Shown: positions 52,301 to 60,049 of the stretch, one piece after another
Layout: each line of letters starts with the position of its first letter
Numbering within the stretch: the stretch's first letter is position 1
Assembly (NCBI RefSeq): GCF_009834875.1
Contig: NZ_WVHT01000012.1
Location: 27,609 to 91,608 of the forward strand
Origin: Hufsiella arboris
Lineage (GTDB): Bacteria; Bacteroidota; Bacteroidia; Sphingobacteriales; Sphingobacteriaceae
DNA length: 64,000 nt
Direction of reading: 5' to 3'
The notes under the pieces: generated by a model
What the model was told of the DNA's origin: nothing
The model's database searches: none
The model's input: only the letters and a program-made list of their open reading frames with translations
Position numbers and translations under genes: made by a program

Positions 52301-55176
52301 TCCATGAGAAACTCGGTAAGGTTTTTATCATGTGCAATATTGAGTTTCTTTCGTAGCCTATATCGCCTTATTTCCACCCCTCTTACAGTGATGTTTAGTA
52401 ATGAAGCCATTTCTTTACTACTCATGTTCATCCGCAGGTATGCACAAAGTTTAAGATCATTAGGAACTAAATCCGGATGCGAGCCTTTAAGCTTTTTAAA
52501 GAAGTTTTCATGCGCCTCGTTAAAGCTATTTTCAAAAAGGTTCCAGTCGCGCTCATCATTCATCCCTTCATCGATAACTTTGTGGATCTTTTTAAGCTGG
52601 CTCTCAGAAAGGTGCTTCCCCGATTCGTCTTTCAGATGATTCAATTCATGCCGTAGCTTTTCGAGCAGTTCATTTTTTGATACAATGCTCATAGCGGAAT
52701 TGGCAATTTCCCGGTTCTTACTCGCAATGTCCGCTTCAAGCTGCGAGTTCTTTAATTCGACGATTCTTCGTTCGGTGGCCTGCATTTCCCGACGCCGGTA
52801 TTCCTCCTGCTCAACCTGCAATTTTTGTTCGATTTCATCGCGATGTTTCGCCAAATTACGACTGTAAAGTTTTCTTAAGGCGAAGAACAAGCCAACTGTC
52901 AATAAAGCATATACGATAAATGCCGGTATGGTAGCGAACCAAGGCGGATCGACATTAAAATTTACTATGGAAACCTCACTAATCTGCCCTTCGTTTATCT
53001 TGGCTCTCACTTTAAACACATACTTTCCGCGGGACAGATTGGTGAATTCCTTTTGTGTTTGCGTAGTCCATTCAGACCAGCCACCCGAGTATCCTTCCAG
53101 GCAATATTGAAACTTAATGTTGGCCTTTTGGTAATACGGTAGTGAGAAGGTAAACCGTATGCTGTTCTTACTATAAGGTAAAACGATCGTTTGCCGGCTG
53201 TCAAAATTTTCCGAAAGAAGTTCGGGTTGGTTCGCAGTATTTTCGACTCTTCTGATCAATACCTTTGGGAGCTTAATAGTTGAATACGACTGGCTTCTTT
53301 CGTTGAAAATAACGAAACCATCGTCAACGCTGATTAAATACAGACCAGGGTTTATGCGGCTAATGTTCTCATAGTACTGAACCATCCTGCCGTTGAGAAT
53401 TGTAAACTGACTGGAATCGACCACCGGTTTTTCCGGATCGTTAAAATCAGCCAGCGCCACCTTGCCATGATCAATAAACCAGAACTTGCGGTTTAAGGCC
53501 GGGATAATTTTGTTAGATACCGAAAAAGATCCTAGCAGATGATTGAGCTCCTGGTAGGGTTTGAACTTATCTGTCAGATCATCATACACATAAAACCCAT
53601 TATCAGACGAAAAGACAACCCGCCCGTCAAGGTTGAACACATTGATGTTGTAACCGTCGGGCAAACCATTCTTTCTGTTATAATACCTGATCGTACGAAT
53701 CGAACGCAAATCATCTGTGAGTGTCAATTTGTAAATTCCCCTGTAGGCATGGCTTACCCAGAACTGCTTTTTGTTGTCCTGTTCAACATATCTTGCGGGC
53801 TCGGTAAAACCTTCAATCCTGTGCGAAAATATCCACCGGCCAGCGGAATTTTTTTTATAGATAACCAAACCTGTGTAAGTTCCCTGCACCAGCAAGTTAG
53901 GATCGGACTTCAGACGGGTGATCATCCAACCTCCGTTTATCGACGATATTTTTTCAAACGATTTGTCGTTCACATTGAATGTTCCGTCATTATGACCGCA
54001 GATCAATTGCCCGTCGATGAGCGAAAGATCCCAAACCTGACCCTGCGAATTTGGAATCAAGTTAAACCGGAATGTCTGAAAAGAGTTAACATCAGGATTC
54101 CAATCGCTGTAAAAAAGCCCTTGGTTCGTTCCGATATAGATCTTGTTCCGATGAATAATGCTCGAATAAACCGTACCGAACTGCCCTACTTTATCGAAAT
54201 AAAAATACAACGGTGAATTGATCTCAACGCGATCGATTCCATTATCAAGACCGACCCACAGGTTATAGTTATTATCGGTATATAAACTCAGAACCGTGTT
54301 ATTCTGAAGTCCGCTCGATTTATTAATCTGCTGCACAATGCGTCCGTTCTGATCGAGAATAATAATTCCATTAAGTATCGTCCCGAAAGCGAAATATTTA
54401 CCGAGAATAACAGAGCCATTATTTAATTGGAAAGTTTTCAAAAACTGATCAGCCTGCGTTTTCCAGGGTTTAACCGTCGCGCCGTCATAAATAAACAAGC
54501 CGCTTTTTGCGGTCCCGATAAGGTAGCGATTACCAAACGGCAGCACAGACAAAATGCCCGTGTTACCCAATATACTGCTGTTAGCAACAAGATTGAGTTT
54601 TCCCTCATGAAGTTCATAAAGCCCTTTGCTCAATACTTCTACAAAATATTTGCTGCCCGCCTTAAATAAAAACAGGAAAGGCTGTTCTGCTTTTACCGTG
54701 GTAATTTTTCCTTTTTCGTAAATAAAAATAGTAGCGAACGACTGAAACAATACCCGCTCTCGATCCACATAAATTTTCCAAACCTCGTCTTTGATTTCAT
54801 ATTGCTTCGGTATTAGTGATATGAGCGAATGGTAAACAAACTTGCCTGACTTATCATTTTTCCAGTAACCAAATTCTCCGAAAGCACCTGTGTAAATTTT
54901 TCCGTGATTATCAGTCGCCACGCTTCTTACGATCTGATGATTGGGCATTTTATATAACTGCCAGTAACGACCGTCATAACTGAGCAGCCCCTGTGAGTTT
55001 CCGTAATAGATTACGCCGCTTGCATCTTTCACCACCGACCAGTTTTGATTGCCAGCCTGGTAAACAGATTTTGAAAAATTCTCAATATATGGAACGCCGA
55101 TACTTTGAATATCAGCTGCATAGACAAGGTTCAGGGTCAGTAAAACTGCAACGAAGGCGCAAAAGGCTTTATTCAT
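52294..55176 (-). CDS. Membrane-anchored sensor-regulator with propeller, Y_Y_Y and LuxR-type HTH
   Basis: A 960-residue one-protein sensor/regulator, probably controlling the downstream PUL. A signal peptide (about 1-20) is followed by beta-propeller repeats of the two-component-regulator type (about 40-610, including W-V-G-L-D-N-G-I-D-R), a Y_Y_Y domain (about 665-745) and one membrane helix (about 752-775). A cytoplasmic coiled coil (about 780-860) and a C-terminal LuxR-like HTH (about 895-960, with L-R-M-N-M-S-S-K-E-M-A-S-L-L-N-I-T and R-R-Y-R-L-R-K-K-L) complete it. No histidine kinase or receiver domain is present, so it should act without phosphotransfer. Family is sure, target is inferred from position. 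Confidence 0.9.
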   Translation of the reverse strand: MNKAFCAFVAVLLTLNLVYAADIQSIGVPYIENFSKSVYQAGNQNWSVVKDASGVIYYGNSQGLLSYDGRYWQLYKMPNHQIVRSVATDNHGKIYTGAFGEFGYWKNDKSGKFVYHSLISLIPKQYEIKDEVWKIYVDRERVLFQSFATIFIYEKGKITTVKAEQPFLFLFKAGSKYFVEVLSKGLYELHEGKLNLVANSSILGNTGILSVLPFGNRYLIGTAKSGLFIYDGATVKPWKTQADQFLKTFQLNNGSVILGKYFAFGTILNGIIILDQNGRIVQQINKSSGLQNNTVLSLYTDNNYNLWVGLDNGIDRVEINSPLYFYFDKVGQFGTVYSSIIHRNKIYIGTNQGLFYSDWNPDVNSFQTFRFNLIPNSQGQVWDLSLIDGQLICGHNDGTFNVNDKSFEKISSINGGWMITRLKSDPNLLVQGTYTGLVIYKKNSAGRWIFSHRIEGFTEPARYVEQDNKKQFWVSHAYRGIYKLTLTDDLRSIRTIRYYNRKNGLPDGYNINVFNLDGRVVFSSDNGFYVYDDLTDKFKPYQELNHLLGSFSVSNKIIPALNRKFWFIDHGKVALADFNDPEKPVVDSSQFTILNGRMVQYYENISRINPGLYLISVDDGFVIFNERSQSYSTIKLPKVLIRRVENTANQPELLSENFDSRQTIVLPYSKNSIRFTFSLPYYQKANIKFQYCLEGYSGGWSEWTTQTQKEFTNLSRGKYVFKVRAKINEGQISEVSIVNFNVDPPWFATIPAFIVYALLTVGLFFALRKLYSRNLAKHRDEIEQKLQVEQEEYRRREMQATERRIVELKNSQLEADIASKNREIANSAMSIVSKNELLEKLRHELNHLKDESGKHLSESQLKKIHKVIDEGMNDERDWNLFENSFNEAHENFFKKLKGSHPDLVPNDLKLCAYLRMNMSSKEMASLLNITVRGVEIRRYRLRKKLNIAHDKNLTEFLMEM

Positions 55177-55238
55177 GCTACAACTCTTGTTCAGTAAACA
55201 GGAAAGCTTGTAGTTAGTTTAAATCGTAATTGCGTAAG

Positions 55239-55610
55239 TTACCACTTCTTAAAAATGAAGAAAACAGCCAGCAGTATAAATATAAACCCTACGAAATGAT
55301 TCCAGGCTAGTTTTTCAGTTTTAAAAACCAGTGCGGCAAATATTAAAAAGACAGTAATAGAAATAGCTTCCTGCAGAACTTTTAATTGAAGCAGGTTAAA
55401 GGGACCGCCGTTCTCTTTAAATCCAAACTTATTGGCCGGCACCTGGAACAAATATTCAAAAAACGCAATTGCCCAGCTTATGAGTATGATAGCAAAAAGG
55501 CCCAGACTTTTACTCCAGGCCATATCTTTAAAACGAAGGTGGCCATACCAGGCAAGCGTCATGAAGGCATTTGAAATAAACAACATCACGATAGTAAACA
55601 GGCCTCTCAT
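55239..55610 (-). CDS. DUF486 (DMT-superfamily-like) membrane protein
   Basis: A 123-residue protein with four membrane helices (about 3-22, 36-57, 72-95, 101-121), matching DUF486/COG3169. Typical blocks are N-A-F-M-T-x-A-W-Y-G-H-L, S-W-x-I-A-F-F-E-Y-x-x-Q-V-P-A-N-K-x-G and L-K-x-L-Q-E. The family resembles half of a drug/metabolite transporter and its substrate is unknown. Its start lies 3 bp after the trhO stop, so they form an operon. Confidence 0.88.
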   Translation of the reverse strand: MRGLFTIVMLFISNAFMTLAWYGHLRFKDMAWSKSLGLFAIILISWAIAFFEYLFQVPANKFGFKENGGPFNLLQLKVLQEAISITVFLIFAALVFKTEKLAWNHFVGFIFILLAVFFIFKKW

Positions 55611-55613
55611 CTG

Positions 55614-56588
55614 TTATTCAGTTTCCGTCAATTCAAACGTTGTTTTGCTCTTAACCTTTTCAGTGTTAACTGGCTGAGGAACTTTCACATAATAACCAGT
55701 TCCATCGTAAACACGCTTGCGCGGATGTTCCTGACAGACGGTTGAGCAGCATCCTTCAAGTTGTTCGCCGCAGTGATCGCACTGGGTGAAATGCTCGTTA
55801 CACTCCGGATTTGCACAATTGATCATTTTAGAAGTGGTTTTACCACAGTTCCGGCAAGTGGAAATGGTAACTGGATTAACAGAGTTGACGTCTACTGCCA
55901 CCCTGTTATCAAACACGTAGCATTTACCTTCAAAATCTTTCCCACCGGCTTCTTTTCCATATTTGATAATTCCGCCATGCAGCTGGTAAACATCTTTAAA
56001 GCCTTCATGTAACAACAATGCGGAAGCTTTTTCGCATTTAATACCACCTGTACAATAGGTCAGGATTTTTTTATCCTTGTATTTAGCAAGCTCATTGATC
56101 TTGGCTGGAAAATCGCGGAAATTCTCAATATCGAGAGTTATTGCATTTTTAAATTTTCCCAAGGAATGTTCGTAATCCGAACGTACATCCAGAATCACCA
56201 CATCATCCCGGTCTTTCATTTCCATGAAATCAACCGGTTCAAGATGTTTGCCGGTTTGTTTATTGGGATTTATAATGTGAGGATCGCGTAAACCGGAATG
56301 AACAATCTCTGATTTGTAGCGGCAATGCATTTTGATGAACGACGGCTCATCAACATTATCGATTTTAAACTCAGTTTTAGCGAACCGTTCATCAGCATGA
56401 ATCGCTTTCATGTAGGCATAACACGCCTCAGATGTACCGGAAACAGTTCCATTCAAACCTTCGTCGGCTACTATAATACGACCAACCAGTCCGATAGACT
56501 TACAAAATTTCAGGTGTTCCGCGGCGAAACCTTCCGCATTCTCAATAGGGCTGTAACAATAATACAGCAGGGTTTGGTACTTGCTCAT
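55614..56588 (-). CDS. trhO: tRNA uridine-34 hydroxylase (rhodanese-related)
   Basis: Hydroxylates U34 of certain tRNAs (first step to mo5U/cmo5U-type modification); formerly YceA. It has 324 residues. An N-terminal ferredoxin-like domain (V-A-D-E-G-L-N-G-T-V-S-G) is followed by a rhodanese domain with the catalytic Cys179 in T-Y-C-T-G-G-I-K-C-E-K. The C-terminal extension carries many cysteines in C-x2-C pairs (C-R-N-C, C-x-H-C, C-C-S-x3-C) and may bind zinc. It is the first gene of a pair with DUF486. Confidence 0.93.
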   Translation of the reverse strand: MSKYQTLLYYCYSPIENAEGFAAEHLKFCKSIGLVGRIIVADEGLNGTVSGTSEACYAYMKAIHADERFAKTEFKIDNVDEPSFIKMHCRYKSEIVHSGLRDPHIINPNKQTGKHLEPVDFMEMKDRDDVVILDVRSDYEHSLGKFKNAITLDIENFRDFPAKINELAKYKDKKILTYCTGGIKCEKASALLLHEGFKDVYQLHGGIIKYGKEAGGKDFEGKCYVFDNRVAVDVNSVNPVTISTCRNCGKTTSKMINCANPECNEHFTQCDHCGEQLEGCCSTVCQEHPRKRVYDGTGYYVKVPQPVNTEKVKSKTTFELTETE

Positions 56589-56681
56589 AAATCATCGATG
56601 CTGCTGCAAACAGCGTTAAATGAGCGGCAAAGATAAGTTTTAGCGGTGAAATTTGGAAGGGGTTTGGTTAGTGGAGGTTCA

Positions 56682-56779
56682 GAAAGTTAGGAAGTCCTAA
56701 AGACGGAAAGTTAGGAAGTCGGAAAGACCGAAGTCGGAAGTATTGGCGTCACAGCTTCCGGACCAATAACTTCCGGACT
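56682..56779. repeat. Intergenic GGAAAGT/CTTCCGG repeats
   Basis: GAAAGTTAGGAAGTC occurs at 56682-56696 and 56706-56720 with 24-bp spacing, followed by related GGAAAGACCGAAGTC. The end forms a hairpin: GTC-GGAAG-TATTGG (56733-56746) with CCAATA-A-CTTCC-GGAC (56762-56779). The hairpin stops 7 bp before the stop of the phosphodiesterase gene and may end its transcript. Confidence 0.6.
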
Positions 56780-56786
56780 TGTCAAC

Positions 56787-57749
56787 TCAGAACCAAATCT
56801 CCTTCCCTTGCTCCGGGAAAATAAGATCTACTCCGAATTTGTTCAACTGCTTTAGCTGCTCATGGATTTTCGCTTCATTATCACCGTTTGGCTTGATGTG
56901 AGCGATTACAACTTTCAGATTTTTCATTCGTTGGCGGCCGGCCAGGTCAGCTAGTTTGTTTAGTTCTTCCATGAGTAGCGCAGGTGTTAAATGTCCGAAA
57001 AGGTTTTTCTCCGGCTGCTCGTTGGGATAGGAAACTTCAATACTAATTCCTTTTAACTTTCCAGCTCTCAGAAAGGGAGCCACGGCTTTCCACAAAGTAT
57101 CGAGTTTGCCCGACTTTTCAATCCGGTCTGCGCCGGTATCGCCCAGGTAAAGGAAGTACGAGTCTTTATTATTTACCAGAAAAGCTGTGCTTTGCGATGT
57201 GCTGGTGTGGCTTAAACGAAATGCACGGACATTCATCTCAGTATTTTCAATCGCAGTTGTACTGTCGACACCGAGTGGCTTATAATGGTATTTTTTAAGA
57301 GTTGGCGTTTCTCCCTGATCGGCGAAGTTTGCCCAGCTTTTCCAGCTGAAATAGTGCGTTTTAAATACCTCGATGGTGTAAGGCAGGGCGTAAATTATTT
57401 TCGACGCATCGTCCGGCGAATTAATGACCAATCCTGTTAGGTGATCAAGATGAGGGTGAGAAATCAGGTAGGCCTTAATTGAATCTTTCAATATCACTTC
57501 AGCAGGCGCATTGACAACATGATTTTCAGAAACTTTTTTCAGTCCCGAACGAAGCGTTCCTGCATCCAGACAAATGTAGTTATTCGAACCCACCGGCGCC
57601 AGCATATAAGCCGATAGATTGCTTTCATCGGATCCTCCATAAACCCCTAGCGGGATAAGTTTAAAGGAGGGCTTTAAAACGGATTGAGCGTAAATGGAAA
57701 TATTACTGAAAGCTGTGAGAAGCAAAATAAGGATAAAACGCATACGCAA
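56787..57749 (-). CDS. Class II cyclic-nucleotide phosphodiesterase-like, MBL-fold protein
   Basis: A 320-residue exported metallo-beta-lactamase-fold protein related to class II 3',5'-cyclic nucleotide phosphodiesterases (CpdP-like). Signal peptide to about residue 22 (I-Y-A-Q). The metal motif is S-H-P-H-L-D-H-L-T-G-L (His-x-His-x-Asp-His), followed by later ligands in R-L-S-H-T-S-T-S, G-D-T-G-A-D and G-H-L-T. The G-D-T-G-A-D-R block and I-E-x-S-Y-P-N-E are PDE signatures. If it cuts cyclic nucleotides it does so outside the cytoplasm, scavenging rather than signalling. It is a single gene. Confidence 0.88.
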   Translation of the reverse strand: MRMRFILILLLTAFSNISIYAQSVLKPSFKLIPLGVYGGSDESNLSAYMLAPVGSNNYICLDAGTLRSGLKKVSENHVVNAPAEVILKDSIKAYLISHPHLDHLTGLVINSPDDASKIIYALPYTIEVFKTHYFSWKSWANFADQGETPTLKKYHYKPLGVDSTTAIENTEMNVRAFRLSHTSTSQSTAFLVNNKDSYFLYLGDTGADRIEKSGKLDTLWKAVAPFLRAGKLKGISIEVSYPNEQPEKNLFGHLTPALLMEELNKLADLAGRQRMKNLKVVIAHIKPNGDNEAKIHEQLKQLNKFGVDLIFPEQGKEIWF

Positions 57750-57837
57750 AGCTAAGATTTCATGATAGTAATTTGCAGCACCACAACTTAGTGGCGAAGA
57801 TTTACTTTGAATGTTCCGCCATTAGATTATGGACTCT

Positions 57838-58374
57838 CTATTCATTGTTGAGCCAATTTTCTTTCTTAATCTCATAAACGAAATTGAGTTTTGGCGTTTC
57901 ACCATGATAGGCAACCGTTTGTTCGCCCACTTTAATCGCACCCAATCTGACAATAGCTATCTGCGAACGCAGGTTCGTTGCGCCGATATGAAAATATACT
58001 GCATTTACATATTGAAATATGTAGTCAAGCATGATTCTCTTCACAGCAAGATTCAACCCGGTACCCCAAAACCTCGTTCCGTAAAAAGTATAGCCGATGA
58101 AAATGCTGTTGTCTTCCGGATTGTAATCGTAAAAACGTGTACTGCCAGCCACCTCTCCCGAAGCGCCATCAATAATTTTGAATGCACCCTTGCTGGCCAT
58201 GGCGCCATCAAAAAAAGTTTCAAAGACGTCCTTTTTCCATCGGTCTTTGTTAGGATGCTGCTCCCAGACTTTTTCGTCTGAAGCTACTTCGTACAAAGCA
58301 TCGAAATCATCCGGTTTTAAAGGATAGAGAACGGCCCGGTCATTCTGGAGTATTGGTTGAATTGAAAAGGTCAT
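57838..58374 (-). CDS. GNAT-family N-acetyltransferase (RimJ/RimL-like)
   Basis: A 178-residue cytoplasmic acetyltransferase from ATG 58374 (the longer frame begins with a different ATG four codons upstream). Features of the GNAT fold: A-V-L-Y-P-L-K-P-D-D-F-D-A-L at the N terminus, a strand with V-A-G-S-T-R-F-Y-D-Y, and the acetyl-CoA-binding Y-G-T-R-F-W-G-T-G-L-N region. N-x-R-S-Q-I-A-I-x-R-L-G-A-I-K is the typical RimL ending. Substrate is unknown (ribosomal proteins, amino acids or small amines are usual). Confidence 0.88.
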   Translation of the reverse strand: MTFSIQPILQNDRAVLYPLKPDDFDALYEVASDEKVWEQHPNKDRWKKDVFETFFDGAMASKGAFKIIDGASGEVAGSTRFYDYNPEDNSIFIGYTFYGTRFWGTGLNLAVKRIMLDYIFQYVNAVYFHIGATNLRSQIAIVRLGAIKVGEQTVAYHGETPKLNFVYEIKKENWLNNE

Positions 58375-58466
58375 AGTCAGATACAAACTTAACGTAGCTT
58401 GCTTTAAGGTAAGCGGAGGTATTTAAATTTTTAACAATTATATCACAGCTCTTATCGACATTAATT

Positions 58467-58811
58467 TCATTCAGCAGACTTGTATATGTCCGCCAACTTT
58501 TTAGGTGCAACGGTACAATAAGCTGTTCTTAACGCGTCATGCAGCAGTTCGTCATTAACCTTTTCCAGATCAATCATTGTCCAACCCTGTTTGCCCCATT
58601 TGTTTGGAACCGCATAGATTGCGTCTTTATTGCAGTCACAAAACACAGACTGATCCACTTCGCTGAGTTTTATACAAGCCGTAGCCTTTTGCTCATCAAA
58701 CGTCGCAAATATCTTTCCGCTAACACGGAACGATGTTTTTTCGAAGTGTGGAAGTTCAACCACTTGATCAAACAACAAACAAATTGCTTTAAAATCTTCA
58801 GATGAATTCAT
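58467..58811 (-). CDS. MmcQ/YjbR-family protein
   Basis: A 114-residue cytoplasmic protein from ATG 58811; the longer frame adds 11 residues. It matches the YjbR/MmcQ fold: L-F-D-Q-V-V-E-L-P-H-F-E-K-T-S-F-R-V near the N terminus, K-I-F-A-T-F-D-E, K-L-S-E-V-D-Q, and W-G-K-Q-G-W-T-M-I-D-L and L-x-D-A-L-R-T-A-Y at the end. The family resembles a small CyaY-like DNA-binding fold with no proven function. Confidence 0.85.
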   Translation of the reverse strand: MNSSEDFKAICLLFDQVVELPHFEKTSFRVSGKIFATFDEQKATACIKLSEVDQSVFCDCNKDAIYAVPNKWGKQGWTMIDLEKVNDELLHDALRTAYCTVAPKKLADIYKSAE

Positions 58812-58975
58812 TTTAGTAAGATAATCAAAGCTAACATATAGCAAATTGGAGAAATACGACGAAATTTATAATCCCTTAAAATGCACAATTTCGTATCAAA
58901 TTGTACATAGCAGCAGTCAACTAAATTTTAAATTTCATTGCTTTACTATATATAAACTTGGTAAGGCACCAATCC

Positions 58976-60004
58976 ATGAATAACAATCACTTACTATGGG
59001 TTGACAATGCGAAGGGTATCGGCATTGTATTAGTTGTATATGGCCATTGCTTAAGGGGGCTTTCAAGTTCAACTATTCAGTTGAATCCCAGTTTTTTTTC
59101 TGCGAGCGACCTTTTCGTATATAGTTTTCACATGCCCCTTTTTTTTATTTTGTCAGGCCTTTTTTTTGAGAAAAGCCTTTCGAAAAGAGGTTCTTTAGGA
59201 TTAATCGTCGAAAAGTTTAAAACGTTAGTTTATCCATTTATAATTTGGTCATTATTTCAAACATCAGCAGAGGTTTTATTATCAAAGTACACCAATCACG
59301 CAATTACATCAAAAGAGCTGTTCATCTGCCTTTTTTATCCCCGGGCTCACATGTGGTTTTTATATGCGCTTTTCATAATCAATATAATATGCATTTTTTT
59401 AGACTCATTGCTTCATAAAAACTGGGTTTGGTTCTACGTCATCCTATGTCTTATTCTAATGAATTTAAACATCAATTACGGTCCATTCAAAAAAACCGTA
59501 ATGCACGCCGTTTTCTTTGGTATCGGGATAATATTTGCAAGACACATCGACACTATTAAGATGTTTAAAAAAGCGACATATCTAAATCTGGCAATAATCA
59601 CTGTTTTGTTTATCGTATCAGAATATTTGTATCTAAACTCATTATTGATGAGTAAGCTATTACTAAAAATTCTACTACCTCAGTTGCTGGGATCGCTGCT
59701 GATAATAGAATTGTCTATGTTTCTGACCAAAAAGAACATCCTTGGTCTGTTAGGTAATTACTCATTTGAAATCTATTTGGCTCATTTAATAATTACTTCC
59801 GGATCTAGGATTATTTTATTGAAAATATTCAACGTCTCAAACCCGGTAATTCATATCATTGCAGATGTGACGGCCGGATTATTTCTACCTGTTGTCATTG
59901 CAAACATTGCACGAAAAAACCAATGGCTGTCGTGGATATTTGAGTATCCATTTCGAAAACCCAAAACCAAGCTTAAGTCCAATACAAGCTTGAGTTCTAT
60001 CTAA
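58976..60004 (+). CDS. Acyltransferase-3 family membrane protein
   Basis: A 342-residue integral membrane acyltransferase from ATG 58976 with about ten predicted helices. The N-terminal signature L-W-V-D-N-A-K-G-I-G-I-V-L-V-V-Y-G-H holds the catalytic-type His and R/K-x10-H pattern, then F-H-M-P-L-F-F-I-L-S-G-L-F-F. Such proteins O-acylate (often acetylate) surface glycans, peptidoglycan or lipids. The late segment L-L-G-N-Y-S-F-E-I-Y-L-A-H-L is typical of the family. The target is unknown. Base use is more A/T-rich than the neighbours (long T and A runs), which may hint at transfer. Confidence 0.88.
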   Translation: MNNNHLLWVDNAKGIGIVLVVYGHCLRGLSSSTIQLNPSFFSASDLFVYSFHMPLFFILSGLFFEKSLSKRGSLGLIVEKFKTLVYPFIIWSLFQTSAEVLLSKYTNHAITSKELFICLFYPRAHMWFLYALFIINIICIFLDSLLHKNWVWFYVILCLILMNLNINYGPFKKTVMHAVFFGIGIIFARHIDTIKMFKKATYLNLAIITVLFIVSEYLYLNSLLMSKLLLKILLPQLLGSLLIIELSMFLTKKNILGLLGNYSFEIYLAHLIITSGSRIILLKIFNVSNPVIHIIADVTAGLFLPVVIANIARKNQWLSWIFEYPFRKPKTKLKSNTSLSSI

Positions 60005-60049
60005 CTAAAACTGTACGCAAACTTCAAGTTGGCAGAAACTGTATTACAC

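Noticed and set aside
53539..54216. 225-codon plus-strand frame inside the PUL regulator gene
   Set aside because: It is a long antisense shadow of a repeat-rich propeller domain and has no start signal or motif.
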